This document shows, one piece after another, positions 11,191 through 25,100 of a stretch of DNA of 64,000 nucleotides. Numbering within the stretch: position 1 is the first letter of the stretch; each line of letters opens with the position of its first letter. Under the pieces are notes generated by a model. The model was not told where the DNA came from, did no database searches, and was given only the letters and a program-made list of their open reading frames with translations. The position numbers and the translations under genes were made by a program. Origin of the DNA: Strongylocentrotus purpuratus (taxonomy: Eukaryota; Echinodermata; Echinoidea; Camarodonta; Strongylocentrotidae); assembly GCF_000002235.5 (NCBI RefSeq), contig NW_022145604.1, positions 29,299,291 to 29,363,290 on the forward strand, written 5' to 3'.

Positions 11191-13222
11191 GCAGGGGGGT
11201 TCAACTCCGCTTCTGCATCCGTCTAGCCATGGGGAAATTTTGGAGGGTCAAAAGTGCACACTGCTTCCATTTATCGTGTATTAGCCTATGAAGACGACAA
11301 GTGTTTAGTGCACCAGCGAAATGGGGATTTTGGACTGCGCGCAGCGCGCAAAATATTTAAATTAAAATTTTGAATATTCATGAGCTCTTTTCCACTTATT
11401 AGCATATTATCGCAATGAAAAAAAGACAATGCGCATGCGTTACTATATCGACAGAATCCTAATTGGGCCGGATATATAAATGTAGAACAAAAGTCAGAGT
11501 TGGGGAGGTGTGTGGGGAGGAGGGGGGGGGGGGGGGGGGGGGGGGGGAGGGGGAAAGACTTTTAAATGGTTGACTTAATTAGTTGGGGCCACAAACTTCA
11601 CTGTCACTAGGATGGAAAGTACATTTAAAAAAATTCAGTTCAGTTAAAAGGCAAAAATAATGACCCCATTTCACTCAATTCATTTTTTACCTCTTTTTTT
11701 TGTTCGTTTATTAACTTAAATATTTTTTAAATCAGACAAATTGCACCGATCATTTAGCCCACTTTACAAGTGATATTTTCATATTGTTAGTGTCCAATTA
11801 ATGAATCATTCTCACCTCGACTTCAATGATCTTCATATTGTGCCCCATCCCCAATGAAATTTCAATTTTGTCTCGTTCTTTTCATTCTTGCATTCGTCGC
11901 CACTGATTTTTTTTTAATTCCCCCTCCCCCCAACAGTAACATTTTCAATACAGAGACCCCTTCTAATAGTGACATTTCCATAGGCTCTATTACCTATTAC
12001 CTATGCTTTCATCATTTCGGCATCGACTTATTCTTTATTTAACCCCCCTCCCCTCATCTTTATTGTAAACCATTTTTTATACTGCATTTATACATTAGTC
12101 TTGCCCACTCTCTTGTTACATTTCCGCTTTCTCTCTCATTAGGAAAGATGGTTAAATCTATCTCGCTGATGCCAGATATAAACAAACATCAAAAGGTCGA
12201 ACACCATACTCAATTCTACACAAGACTGCATCAGCCCCCATCTCACCTCAGTCATACAGCATTATCATTACAGAGTGCCTACATCATCATAATCACCAGC
12301 ATCATCACATATATTTCACAAAATAAGAAAATGAAAAGAACAGAATTCAGCAGTATTAACTGATTTATTAACATTTATGAACTCATTTATCAACATATTT
12401 TGTTTCTATAAAGTCTTTTTAAATCCAACATGACATCAACAAAATGATGACAAATGGATGGGGGGAGGGGGGTGCTGTCTCTTGAATTCAAATCTTTCAG
12501 TTGTAAAAATTTACTGTAGATTTTGAAGAAAAAAATATTCCAATAATATCAACATGCTATTTTATTATGTAAAGCACAGGTATATACTGAGTTTTATGAG
12601 TACTTTATCTTACATTGGACATTATTGTTGTTGTTTTTACTACTACCTGTATTATCATTATTATTATTGCTATTATCATGATCATTGTCATTATTGTTAC
12701 TATTTTTAATATTGTTATTATTATTAATATTAATTATATTAATACAGTCTTACTATTGAACTACATCATTTTATCCCCCCTCCCCTTCAATTTACTATCC
12801 AGTTCAGCATCACTCATATTTTGTCAGAACTTGACTTAAGATTAAATATATCAAAAGACTATGTTACATGTACACGCATTTAAAAGAACAAATGATTACT
12901 TTCATGATCCTCGATATATCTTCTTCTTCTTCTTCTGGTAATCTTCAAAAGGCGTTGTAGCCTATCAGGAAGATGAACTAATACTAAAGATTACAAGTGG
13001 TGTGAGGAAGACAGATTGTTTCTAAGTGGGATAAGGATAATAGATGCCTCAGAAGTAGTCCCTGGCAGTTCTCTGGACTGTCAGCATGCACTATATTTGC
13101 TGGAAGTCAGTTCCATTAACTTTGGGACAGAGTGTTGGGCACATACAAACTTGTCTACCTATGTCGCTTCTGGCTTGGTGCAACTGGAGGGTCATGTCAT
13201 GGTACTTCCTGCTCGTGATTTG

Positions 13223-13410
13223 TTAAAGCCCGTTTGGTCTAGTTTGGTCTGGGGGATAAGACCACCCTGCAAGGTCACTGACAGGTGGTTATCTCATCAA
13301 ATCAGCTCTCAATTAATATAAGAAAAAGAGGATCATGGGGGACCAACAGGCACAGATTAGGCATTGTTTGATATATAGAGGGCGCAAGTAGGTATAAGTA
13401 GTGCAGTGGC
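13223..13410 (+). mobile_element. MITE B copy, right end degenerate (in duplication copy 2)
   Basis: This is the duplicate of the element at 7170, with the same lost right terminus. The damage therefore predates the segmental duplication. Confidence 0.85.
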
Positions 13411-13526
13411 AAAATTTTCAAGGAAGAGCGGAGAGACCATCGACTATCTTGTGCACCATTCCCAGTCTTCTTGCAGAGTGCCTTGTAGTTGTAGATATAG
13501 TAGGCAACTAAAAGGTGCTGATCATC

Positions 13527-13699
13527 TCAGTCAAACTGCTGCTTCTCTTGTGGTCCCCATTGTGAAGTAGCGTCCTGGACATCTGAGATGTTGTAGGGAT
13601 CCCAGACACCGGAACAGTTCTCAAGATGAGGGTGGACTAGGGACTTGTACAAAAGAAGCCTGGGTATCAAACCTTCTGCATGGGACAACCTGAATAATA
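13527..13699 (-). pseudogene. LINE reverse-transcriptase remnant (copy 2)
   Basis: Duplicate of the remnant at 7473-7645, with an identical peptide. Confidence 0.65.
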
Positions 13700-14199
13700 A
13701 AAACAAAAAGAGAGGAGAAATCAAATAAGATTAAAACTGCTGCATTATATTGGATTTTCAAAAATAGTACCTCCCCACTTTTGTTTAGGTCTTGCATTTT
13801 AATTTTACTAAAAAATGATAAACTTATGTCTATCTGATAGGGCCTTTTTTAAGAGAAGAGTAGAGGTTTAGATGTATTTCCAATTATTTTAAAAGTAATT
13901 TCCAATTTATTTTAAGTTATTATTTGCTAGACTTTTGTGAACAAAAGTTTGTTATATATAATGTAATATTTAGGAAAAAATGCCTTTGAGTATGTCTTTT
14001 AATATGATGAGAGAATAAACTGTAGCAACACCATAGTTTGTCACCTAAATAAAGCTAGAGAATAAATGAGAATTACCAGATATAATGCAACACAAGATGA
14101 CAGTTCCCCAAATCTTTGTATATAGTCCAAGTCGAGTGCGGTGTTCGCATGGGCTTAGATTATACAGCCTGAATATTTTTGAACTTCATACAAACATAC

Positions 14200-14324
14200 C
14201 TTGCCAGAGTTCAACTTAGGTGTCTTGTTCCTGATTAGATCTACACCATAACATTTGATGATCAGGTCCTGGTGGTCTTTGTTGCACTTCTGTGATCATT
14301 ATCTGCTTCTTTGTTCCATAGGAT
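14200..14324 (-). pseudogene. Exon-like remnant with good splice sites but broken frame (copy 2)
   Basis: Duplicate of 8146-8270 with the same splice signals and the same frame conflict. The break therefore arose before the duplication, or is a real property of a non-coding exon. Confidence 0.35.
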
Positions 14325-15124
14325 CTACAATTAAAAGAAAACAGAAACTTAGTAAGGTTCCTGCTAATATCAAATGCATGCATTAGTTATCAGTTTATAA
14401 CTTTGTTCATGTCCTAGAGAAAGAAATATCCATGTCATATGTAGGGTTGGATCCAGAATTCTCACCGACATAAAAGGGGTGGCATAAAATCCTGAAAATA
14501 AACCAATTATTTCAAACAAGGCACAATGACATAACTAAGAGCGAAATCAGGGGAAGTGGGAGGGGGGGGGGGGGGGGGGGGAGGAGATACCTTTTTTGTT
14601 TTGTTTTTGTTGTTGTTGGTAGATCTAGCCTAGATCTACATTCAAACTAAGCTGAATCTGGACCTGGATCACAATAATGACACATGCGCACGACTAGTCT
14701 AGTAGTGGAGCAAAACGAGCCTAGACCCATGGCTATGGAAGTCTTTGCTAAGCTATGGCATAACACAAGCTATAGATCTAGATCTAATTGCCTATTTTTA
14801 ATATTATTAGTAGACCCTACTAGTAAGGGGCTTTAGACCTACATCTAGACCCGTCCCTATGCCACATCTGAATAAGGGGACACAGAATGATTGTGCACCC
14901 CCCCCCCCCCCTCCATAACTTCCACATTGACCCACCTAAACCAGGCATTTAGGTCTAGATTTCTAGTCTTTTTTATTTTTATTAGAATGCATTAGGCCTA
15001 GAATCTAGCCCTAGATATAGGTCTATACTAGATGCGGGGTTAATTGCTGTTTATACTTAGTTAAGTGCTAGATCTAGACTAGACGGTAGACCTAGCCTAG
15101 CCTAGGCTCTGCTTAATATAGCCT

Positions 15125-15247
15125 TAGCCCGAATTTTTCTGTCTCTTTCGTTCGTTAGCCTCTGATTTGGGTAGGTCAGCTAAAGAGAGGAGGCGACCCT
15201 ACCCAAATCAGAGGCTAACGAACGAAAGAGACAGAAAATTCAGGCTA
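15125..15247. repeat. Hairpin with ~50-bp arms (copy 2)
   Basis: Duplicate of the hairpin at 10124-10246, here directly next to the uninterrupted TTAATAT site. Confidence 0.92.
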
Positions 15248-16192
15248 GACTATGCTATGAATACTAGTCTAGTAGAGGTCTAGGCTTTACAGTAACACAC
15301 TGTAAAGTTATAGCCACGCCACCTCAGGATACGCAGTCGCTTCTTGGTGGAGTGTTACAGCCGGCTAGCACCGGCGAATTGAAAATCATAAACCGCTCGA
15401 CGAGATCTCGTCGGCTTGGACTAGCAATGAGCCATTTGCGCAGTCTACAACAGGTCCACATCTACGACCGATTACTATCGGTAATCAAGCTATGAACTGA
15501 ACTTAAAATTATGAGATGTGCTCTAATGAAATAACCTACGGTAAAATCCTGATTGTTTCTAAAAATATTACCGTCGATGATTTATATTACTAGTTCATTC
15601 AATCAGTTAATATTCTTTGGTCAGAAGAAAGAAAAGAGGATGGGGTAGGGGGTTAACCGGGTAATACGTTGTGACAATGCGGAGAGCCGCTCACTGCAAT
15701 GACGAACACATCACAATCATTTCAGAGACCTTCACACAAAATGGATCTTTACTTACTTTTCTTGATATCATAGGGTATCACTTCGATGTCAATGTTCGCC
15801 TGAAGATTTTCTGCTTCACTGAGATGTACTTGACAAACTTCTATTATAATAGAAATTCACTTAAAAGAAAAATGTTTCATTGTTCGTAATTGAATAACTT
15901 GAAAGTTGCAGTTCATACAACCGCCATTTTCGTGGTCAAATCGTAGGGAATTCTGGGAATGCAAAAAATGTTTTATGCATGACCTAATACATAAAACATT
16001 TTGTCGATGGCCAATCAACAAACAGAAGTTGGCGTATTTTTGACGTCATTGCTCATGAATATTCATTGACCCTCCAAAACCGTCGTTCAAATCGGACAAA
16101 ACCCCCATAATGCATCCAATGCAAAACCTATGAAATGTCAAAGGTCACGATTTTAGTTGGCCCTCTAGTCCTCCTACGGAGGACATACTGTG

Positions 16193-17224
16193 TATGATCG
16201 AATCTCTTTGAAAAACAAAATAGAGCTTCATACCCCCCCCACACACACACACACAAAAAAAGGTGCTCACTACCCCCCCCCCCTCCCCTCACCATACCCC
16301 CCCCCCCCCCCGTTAGTCGGCCGGTCGGCTGAGTCCCCGCTAAATGTTTTCTCAGACCCCCTCCTTCGTCGCCGGCTGGACCCGACCCTGGCCACGCCTG
16401 CCCTTTTCCCACCCCTGGACCCGCTCATGTGGGGTTCATAAATCTGCCACGCCCACATGTGTAATGATAAGTTACGCACGTACCATCGCTTTTTTCTGCT
16501 CGTCGCGCATCCAAAGGACGAAGTCCCGCATCATCATAAAATCATCTGTACGGAAATTCAGAATTTAAAGGGTCATATGGGTAAATATGTAGAATAATTA
16601 ATCTGAATCAAGATTTTAGTTCCTTATTGTTACTGATGAATAAAAGTAGACTAGAGTCTATTAATTTCGCCATCAAACAGTATGTTCGGTCCCACATCCT
16701 TGTATTCGCGTAAGTCCAGATCTAGATCAAACTAAAATGTTGATGTGATGGAATTCGAATGGGAAGATCAGCGATCAAACACTTAAATTTCTTTTCTTTT
16801 TCATGTTGATTGGAAGAAATACAAATCTACCAACATGATAAGTAAAGCAAATGTAATTTCTGAAGTCTAATGACATAAAAATAAAAAACAAGATTGACCC
16901 CGGCCCTAAATTATAATATTTCTTCTCTTCCATTTGTCAATGTTGGTGGAACAAAAAAGAAAAACATTTGTTGTTCGTAATGTACAGTCTCTCTTTCGAT
17001 GAATCTCTTCTCTCCTCTCTCCTCCTCTCTCCTCCACTCCTTGCCTCTCGCCTCTCCCCTCCTCTGCTCCTCTCTCTTCCCTTTTAGTTTCTTGGCCTAA
17101 CCGTACACTCTTCGTCATTTTGATTTCTTTCATTCTCGCACCCATGAATAAAATCTGCACAGTCGGAGCAAGCTAGGAGCTAGGAGTTACTGCTTGGTCA
17201 GAGAAGTATTTCGCTTGTTCAGTA
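16193..17224 (+). promoter_or_regulatory. LANCL upstream region with C-runs and a CT-rich tract
   Basis: Just after the duplication there are long C-runs and an ACAC run (16230-16312), where the overlapping ORFs on both strands are low-complexity. A ~100-bp polypyrimidine (CTCTCC-type) tract at about 16985-17090 lies 135-240 bp upstream of the LANCL start codon. Such GAGA/CT tracts are common near promoters, but no TATA box or initiator could be fixed. The 5' UTR probably includes 17160-17224. Confidence 0.35.
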
Positions 17225-17335
17225 ATGAGTAAACGGAAACACGATGAAGCATCGTCTTCGGACGGGAGTGAATTCACAAATCCATATTCGCCATTCTCTG
17301 CAGAGTTAGCAACCAACATCATACAGAATGGAAAG
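17225..17335 (+). CDS. LANCL1/2-like: LANCL exon 1
   Basis: 37 codons beginning MSKRKHDEASSSDGSEFTNP. The NPY motif is shared with vertebrate LANCL1. Donor AAG|GTAAAT, phase 0. The start is chosen because it is the first ATG in frame upstream of NPY, just after CAGTA. Confidence 0.85.
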
Positions 17336-19078
17336 GTAAATTATATATAAGAGATTAATTCATAATAAATTATACAGATTCTATTTTTAATATTAGCACA
17401 CTGCTAACGTTTAAATTTCACAAATAGGTCATACGTGACATATTCATAATTCTTGCAAAGTTCTACAGAATTTGATGTTGGCTGCTAAAGGGACATACGG
17501 TAGTACCAATTTAAACCAATTGGATATAGACTAAAGTACACATTGATAATTTTCGTCCTGAGCCCGTTTCCTTACATTCTCTTTGTCTGATGAAGCTTAC
17601 AGATTCCTTCTCAAAGCGGCTGTACCAGTCGATCGGTCATCTGGTCGGTCAGATGGAGTCTGGACTCCGGAGGGACTGCGATGAAAGTGACCAGTCAGTC
17701 TACACAGGAGTCACAGGTAAATGATGAAAAAGCAGAAATATCAGAAAATACAAACATAGCGGAATCAAGCGGACATTTTGTGTATTCGACTACTAGGTTT
17801 AATAAGCTTACAAGATAATGAAGAAATAATCACAATTTTTAGTCTACCTCACATTATACTCTCTCACTGTCATTCAAATTTTGAGAGCAATTTGACATTG
17901 TGTTTTAGAAAGCATGAGATAAACTTGTAAAACCATCCATGACATTTGTATGATCCTCAAAATTGCAGCGTATTGTAGAGAAATAATAATAATAATAATA
18001 ACTTTTACTTATATAGCGCTTTTCATAAAACATTTATATCAAAGCGCTTTACAATATTGATACAATTAAAACTATACAGAGTAATGACAAGAAAACAAAT
18101 ATGAAGTGAAATTATGAAACATAACATAACAAGGTAAGGTAACAATATAAGAACTAGGTAACAACTTAAGAACTAGGTAACAATTTAAGAGCTAGGTTGA
18201 ATATGCATTTTCCATTAGGTAGGTTTTTAATTTTGATCTAAACAAAGTAATATCAGAGATGGAACGAATGGAGGCTGGGAGAGAATTCCACAGACGTGGA
18301 GCAGAGCATGAAAAGGACCTATCACCAAAGTATTTTGTTTTTGCTTTTTTAACAGTCAAGAGAGTTTGATTTGCAGAACGAAGGGGCCTGTTGGGTGTGT
18401 ATAATTGAATCAGTTCAGAAAGATAATTTGGGGCATGACCATGAAGAGACTTGAAGGTTAAAAGAAGAACTTTGAACTGGACACGAAATTGAATGGGGAG
18501 CCAATGCAATTGTTTAAGGGTTGGTGTAATATGGTCATGTTTTTTGGTGAGAGACACTAGACGTGCTGCAGAGTTCTGGATTCTTTGCAGCTTGGCCATA
18601 TCTTTTTCTGGAATTCCATGGAGCAAGCTATTACAACTGTCAAGGAGTGAACTGATAAATGCGTGGACGAGGATTTCAGTGGATGACTTGGAAAGGAATT
18701 TACGAATTTTACCAATTTTTCTCAGGGCGAAGGATGCTTTACGACAGATACTATTTACATGGGGGCGCATTGAAAGGTTTTGATCAAACGTGACACCTAA
18801 GTTAACAACTGTTTTGGAGGAATTTACAGAACCATTTGTTATTTGAATCCGAGGGAGTTCTATTGTATTTCTTCTTCGGTGAGAAAACAGGTGGAGCACT
18901 TCCATCTTGTTGTCGTTCAAGAGAAGAAAGTTTTCAGTCAACCAGGAGCGAATGGCATGTAGACAATCTTCCAGTTTCTGCAACATTTGAAGAAAAGGCC
19001 CCATCAGCTTTATATAATACTAATGTGATACCAGTCCCAAATTTCAGTGATTGATATAAAACAGAGAATACAAATGCA

Positions 19079-19127
<49 letters not shown>

Positions 19128-22100
19128 GACAGACACAGAGACGATGGAGGGAGACAGAGAGAGAAGGAGTGAGAGCAAGTTCTTCACTCTAAATCTGGAC
19201 AAATGAACTCAAGACCTACTTGATTCCTAAAGCAATATGATAAAAGGGCCATACAATGAATACAAAAACATGTTTTCTATTTAACACCTTCTATATCATT
19301 TCATTTCCACTCCAGGTATATCCCTGTTGTACCTTCACTTGTACACCCTAAACAAAACAGAAGAGTACCTCAGTCGGGGCTATGAATATATAAAGCGCCC
19401 TCTACAGCACTTGAAAGGCCGCAGAGTGACTTTCATGTGTGGAGATGCAGGCCCGCTGGCGGTGGGCTGCTTGCTTTATCACAAAATGGGCAAGCAAACG
19501 GAAGCTCAGCAGTGTATCGACAAGTAAGAGCTCTTTGTAGTTCTGTAAAGATATTATATGCAATGCTCTAGTTTTGGTGCAGTGCGTACTGCATGTGATT
19601 CAGCCTTAAAGGTACTCTGTCCTATTTGCAGGCCCAAAAAATAAAGAGGTTAAATTCCAACAGCATTTGAATGATAATACTAGTTCAAAACTTCCCTAAA
19701 AAAAGGGGGCTTAAACAATACTTTAAGTGGGAAAATAAAGACTATTAGTTGTCAAATCGACTTAAGAGCTATAGAGCCAGTAAGTAATAATCTGATTTTC
19801 AGACCATTGTACTGAATGGTTGTACGTTTTGTGCTGCGCAAAGATTCAATCAGTTTAATTTTGGCCATTACAAGAAGTGGGTTATTGATGTAGACAAATG
19901 CTCATATTCCCTTTACAGCTCATTTTATGTATGTTATTACCAAAGAAGAAAAAAAAGTCAGTCAGTCACTCAATAGTGTCTTACAGTGAAGTCTAGAAAA
20001 TAACGGGCTTCCTTGCATAATTTGAATATTAAGACACTGCTAACGTTTAAATTTCACAGATAGGATATACATGACATATATTCATAATTCCTGCAAAGTT
20101 CTACTGAATTTGATGCGGAAGCAACTTGGAGAGGGGAACATTGCTCCAGATATCATCAAAGGTCTGTTAGTCTTCTTTATTCTTAGATTGCAGAGCTTTG
20201 TCCGATTGACCGAGGATCCAAGCCTTCCTGATGAACTCCTCTATGGAAGGGTGGGGTACCTCTATGCTTTGCTCTTCCTACAGAAGCACCTCGGGGAGGG
20301 GAACATTGATCCAGGTATCATCAACAAGGTAACATGTCATGTGAAAAGAGTTTAGGATGTCCAAAATGTGAGTCTAATTGGTACCAGGTATTAGTAATAC
20401 TAGTGTCTCTTTAATGCCAGTTCATTAAAATTATTCAATAGATGCATTGTAAGTTCTTCTAGTCCTTATGGTGATATGATCTTTAAAAAATGGGAAGATG
20501 ATGCATAAAATGCTTGTGCTCAATGTGAGTAATGATACTGTTATACAATTTCTGCTTAAATTCCTTCTTTCTGGTACTAGTTTATCCTAATTACTTGCTA
20601 CTACCCTACTTAATATTAAATATACAGGTAGAGTTTCTCAAGTTGAATGTACAGAAAGTTATCTCAATTTTAAAAAATGCACAAAATTCCATTGGTATGC
20701 ATCATAGTAAAATACAAACAGTAAAGACTGTATGAAATCTACTAAAGGGAACCAATAGAGTTATAGGTGGTCTATCTTTAAACATGACCTGTAAGATCAG
20801 TTTTGTTTGAAATACTTTTCTATGGAAATGCATAAGGATGGTCTATTATAGATTGAACAGGTACATGTAGTTTTGAAAGCAGGTACGTTGGCTTTAATTA
20901 CTATCAGTTTCCTCCCCTTCTTTGTAAGGTTCTGTGCAAAATACTATTCTATTGAAATACATAAGGATGGTCTATTATAGATCTATTGAACAGGTAGTTT
21001 TGAAAGCAGGTTCGGCTTATTATCAGCTTCTTCCCCCTTTCTTTTATAAGGTATGCAGATGTATCTTAGACTCTGGTGAGAAGCTTGCCAAGAAAGAGAA
21101 GTCCAAGTCCCCTCTCCTGTTTGAATGGCATAATAAGAAGTACGTAGGAGCTGCTCATGGCATGGCTGGAATTCTTGCTCTGCTCATGCAGGTAACTCAA
21201 TTATTCCATACTCTTCTTAATGGGTCAAAGAATATATTCTGCCTTCTCTTGTCACTTGATTAAAGATATTAATTGTTGCATGATATGAATGCATGTTAAT
21301 CTTTAAGAGACTCAGAATAATAATAATAATAATATTGGCATTTATATAGCGCTCTTACAGACATACATGTGTATCACAGCGCTTTACAACATATTATTAT
21401 TACCCCGGTCATCGGATTCAGGCTTACCCGCACACAAGGTATGCACATTCTCCACTCCCTGGGGAGCATTCCAGCCAGTCGCCATTTTACAAGCGCCACT
21501 TGCTAATCAAACCACATTAGCTTTCGCATCCTACCGGGTACCCATTTTAACACCTGGGTGGAGAGTGGCAAATGTAGATCAATGTCTTGCCAAAGGACAT
21601 TAGTGCCGCAGCGGGACTTGAACCGCGGACCTTGTGATCCACAGTCCGGTGACTTATCCACTCGACCACGACACCTCTACAAAGAGGCAAGGGCAGTATA
21701 ATATGTAACATATTTCCTAACCGGGATGAATTATCGACCTAAAGTGTTTTGGACTGTAAGATAACCATTAGAAATAATCACCCGGTGAATCCGTGTCTCC
21801 AAAAATGAATTCAATACTTGAGCATTATCCTTGCGGGTGTTTATGAAGAGATAGATCTCTGAGAAGTCTCTAACTGTTGTTTTAAGTGGCCCAAACATTG
21901 TGGAGCGTGTGTGCAGCGCTTTGTAACTGCATGCAAGGAAAAGGTGCTATATCAAATATCTTATGGATTGGATTGGATTGGATAGAAATACAACAGTGGC
22001 ATATTTCTGTTTTCTATGAATTCATGTAAACATGATTTATAGTATCCTTGGAGCACTTTTTTCTCAAGCAGTTAAAGATTTAGACCAGTTCTGGTCATGC

Positions 22101-25100
22101 GATTGCATTGTGAAAGAAATGTTGTGGAATCGATCAGAAAAGGTTGATCATCTAGCATATAAGCATTGGTGAGTACTGCAAGGTTCTGGAATCATCAAAA
22201 TGATAAAAAATTTGGCTCAGTCTTGGTAAAGTTACAAGCACTGTACACAGAAAGATGTATATAGGACTACGCGATATCTATCCAGTCTGGATAGATATAA
22301 TAATTGACCGAATATATCAATTAGTAGGCGGTTTCCAGGCAATATTTGTATCATCACGTATAAGTCAAAACATATTCTTTTACATGATTGGGAATAAGAG
22401 CTTCCATTACATTTTTTGAGGGGGGTGGGGCGTTTCCAAAACTGGTATATACCTTTAAAGATGGACTTACAGTATTCACAATTTACCCTTTTCTTTTATT
22501 TAGTTATTTGTATAAAAGAGGAAGCTGAATTAATACTCTGCCACCGTGTCTCGCAGATCCCTCCACACTTTCATTAAGCCAGTTTGAGTTCTGGACTACA
22601 ATCACAAAGACTAAAATGCTTTAAAGATATTCATGGGTATTTCCTTGAATAAGCTTGACAAATTAACGGTCTTCTTGCCTGTAACCTGTAATTTAGGTTT
22701 TCCAGCAGTTGGAAACAGATTTAGGTTCTATTAAACCCCTCTATTAACTTTTAGAATAGTGTTGGTTATACTTATTTTTTTGTTATAATATTATATCTTA
22801 TTAATTTTTAGATTAATGTATTCTCGCTTTATGTTATACTTGTTTAAACATTGCTATGTATTTCAGGTGCTTTTATTGTAAACTGACAGGTCCCAGACTG
22901 CTATTTTCAGTATATTTAATAAACCATTCAATTCTATCGTTTCTTCAGTTATACTAAAAAATAAATGCTTAACAATACGGCATAATATTTTCTATTATTT
23001 AGGTGAAATCTGACACGGTAACTGGATCCCTCCCCTCTCTCATCAAGCCTACCGTAGACTACATCCTCGAACTCAGATTTCCTTCCGGTAACTTCCCATC
23101 GTCGCTCGGTAATCAATCAGACAAGCTCATTCACTGGTGCCATGGGGCTCCGGGCGTGGTCCACATGCTGCTTCAAGCTCATAAGGTGATTTAACGTTCC
23201 TTACAGATCTAAATCCTGACCCGTTTTCCCAAGTTCCCTTTTTTCTGCAAATAATAAAACAAAAGCAAATCATGACACTCAACTAACGTCTACTAACCAG
23301 AACATTTAGTGCCATGATTTTTTTGTTCCGACTCATTATTGTTGTTGTTGAGATCTCTGACAAAAGCATGGGTTAAATGGATACCAGTAGGAATGAATTC
23401 CTTGTATGCTGATAGCGCCCAAATCGGTATTCTATCAGAGCCCAGGTAATATTGTAGGGCCTTATGAGCACCTTGCTAGTTAGATACGTGCACAATAAAA
23501 ATATCCATTATTATTATTATTTTTATTGTAATTGCTTTTATTATTGTGATCGTTATAATTATTGTGATCGTTATTATTAATGTTATTATTATTTTCATTA
23601 TTATCAATATTATATTACTATGAATATAATTATTATTATATTATTATTATTGTTGTTGTAGGTGTTTGGTGATGCCAAGTACCTTAGTGCAGCAGTGGAT
23701 TGTGGCACAGTCGTTTGGGAGCGTGGCATCCTACGGAAGGGTTACGGCTTGTGTCACGGAACGGCCGGCAACGCTTACGCTTTCTTGGCCCTCTATCAGG
23801 CTACAAAGGATGAACAGTATTTATACAAGGCGTGTAAGGTACGAATGTTGACTGTTTTGAGGGGCAGGGTTAATTTAAAGTGACTCGGTAACATTGTTGA
23901 AGGTGAAAAAAATGTGTAATTTTTGTACAAAATGTTACTTATTATATTCTTTCTACTGTACTTACCCTCTAACAGGCAAAAAATCCTGAGAAAATTCTCA
24001 AACCAAAAAAGATATTTATGGTTTTCTTTGAAGGCGTAACTGTGCAACACCTTCTAATAGTGATTAACAGTAAATTCGATCAGATCAGTCTTTCCCAATT
24101 TCTATCGTTAATAATGGTCCGTTTTCACTCAAACTTTCAGATTATCTTTAATTGTACATCTACATGTAGCATTGAAGTCGCACCATTTTCTCTCATCTGA
24201 ACAATGTTACCAAGTCCCTTTAAATATTTGTGTCCAAAGTGATTTAGCAACTGCACTCTGCCTCAAGACAAAGTCAAGTGGCTTTGTCATTTATTTAAGA
24301 GATCACAGAGGGCTTTTTTTTTCTTTTCTTTTTAAATTAATTCCGGTATTTGTTGTAAATAAGTTAATCCTTATAAAGAGACATTTAGGTAAATTTTGTC
24401 TGTCATAGTTTGAATATTTTGTAGGAATCAAGATGTGGAACAGCATCCCCCTTTCCATAAGGGAAATCACCTGTCTTGCCACCTTCAAAATATCGCTAAA
24501 AACTTATCTTTCCCCCAGTGATCTGTGTTATCTATTTCCTGTGAGACTAAATTTTTGTCGTCTTCTTTTCATATATTTGTATTTGTAAGTGCTATGGTAC
24601 TTATTGTTTTTAGCGCTCCTCAATATACTGTATTGAATTGAATTGAATTGAAAATTGAATTATTATACTGTATTATTATTATCATTAATTTTTCTAAATC
24701 AGAGAGTTTGTATACTGCATATTTTTGCATATCAAATACGAAATTTAATGCATATTAGTGACTCTTTCTGTTGTATGTCAAGTTTATGATCCCATTTTAA
24801 ACCAGACCCCTCTCACTCAGGGTCCCCATTACTTTGTATTGTATTGATTCATGCAGTGACCTGATTTTTCTGGGATTCTTTATTATGCAGTCATGTACTT
24901 CTTAAAGTTCAAATTTGAAACGGATAGTGTTTCTTGGTTTGCCAATGATCAGGATTCTGATTTAGTTCTCTTGGTTATGGGCAATTAAGTTAAAGGTAAA
25001 GACCAGTTTTTGAAACGCCCCCCCCCCCCCTCTCAAAAAATGAAATGGAAGCTCTTATTTCTAATCATGTGAAAGAATATGTTTTTACTAATACGTGATG

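Larger units (their letters stand above)
5133..11191 (+). repeat. Tandem segmental duplication, copy 1 (with insertion)
   Basis: Unit 1 of a head-to-tail duplication. It starts at CAGGGGGGTTCAAC and ends at ACATACTGTG. It matches 11192-16192 essentially base for base. The differences I found are homopolymer or dinucleotide length changes (for example the G-run near 5467, GTGTGTG near 5450 and the C-run near 6722) and one 1,052-bp element insertion at 9060. Content: a degenerate MITE B, a LINE RT remnant, an exon-like remnant, a CTAG-rich stretch and two hairpins. Confidence 0.95.
11192..16192 (+). repeat. Tandem segmental duplication, copy 2 (empty site)
   Basis: Second unit, 5,001 bp against 6,059 bp in copy 1. 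The 1,058-bp difference is almost exactly the inserted element plus its 7-bp target duplication. The empty target site TTAATAT lies at 15113-15119. Copy 1 has a longer run at 5467 and a shorter one at 8509. The near absence of substitutions means either a very recent duplication or two haplotypes retained side by side in the assembly. Confidence 0.95.

Noticed and set aside
16128..16479. Pro/Gly-rich ORFs on both strands
   Set aside because: They cover C-runs and ACAC repeats at the duplication edge; no domain and mutually overlapping.
18493..19054. + strand ORFs inside LANCL intron 2
   Set aside because: They are shadows of the minus-strand LINE RT frame.
21600..21675. tRNA gene on the minus strand
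   Set aside because: The A- and B-box match is the head of a SINE: no matching acceptor stem, a long body with an (ATT)n tail, and a second copy at 52041.
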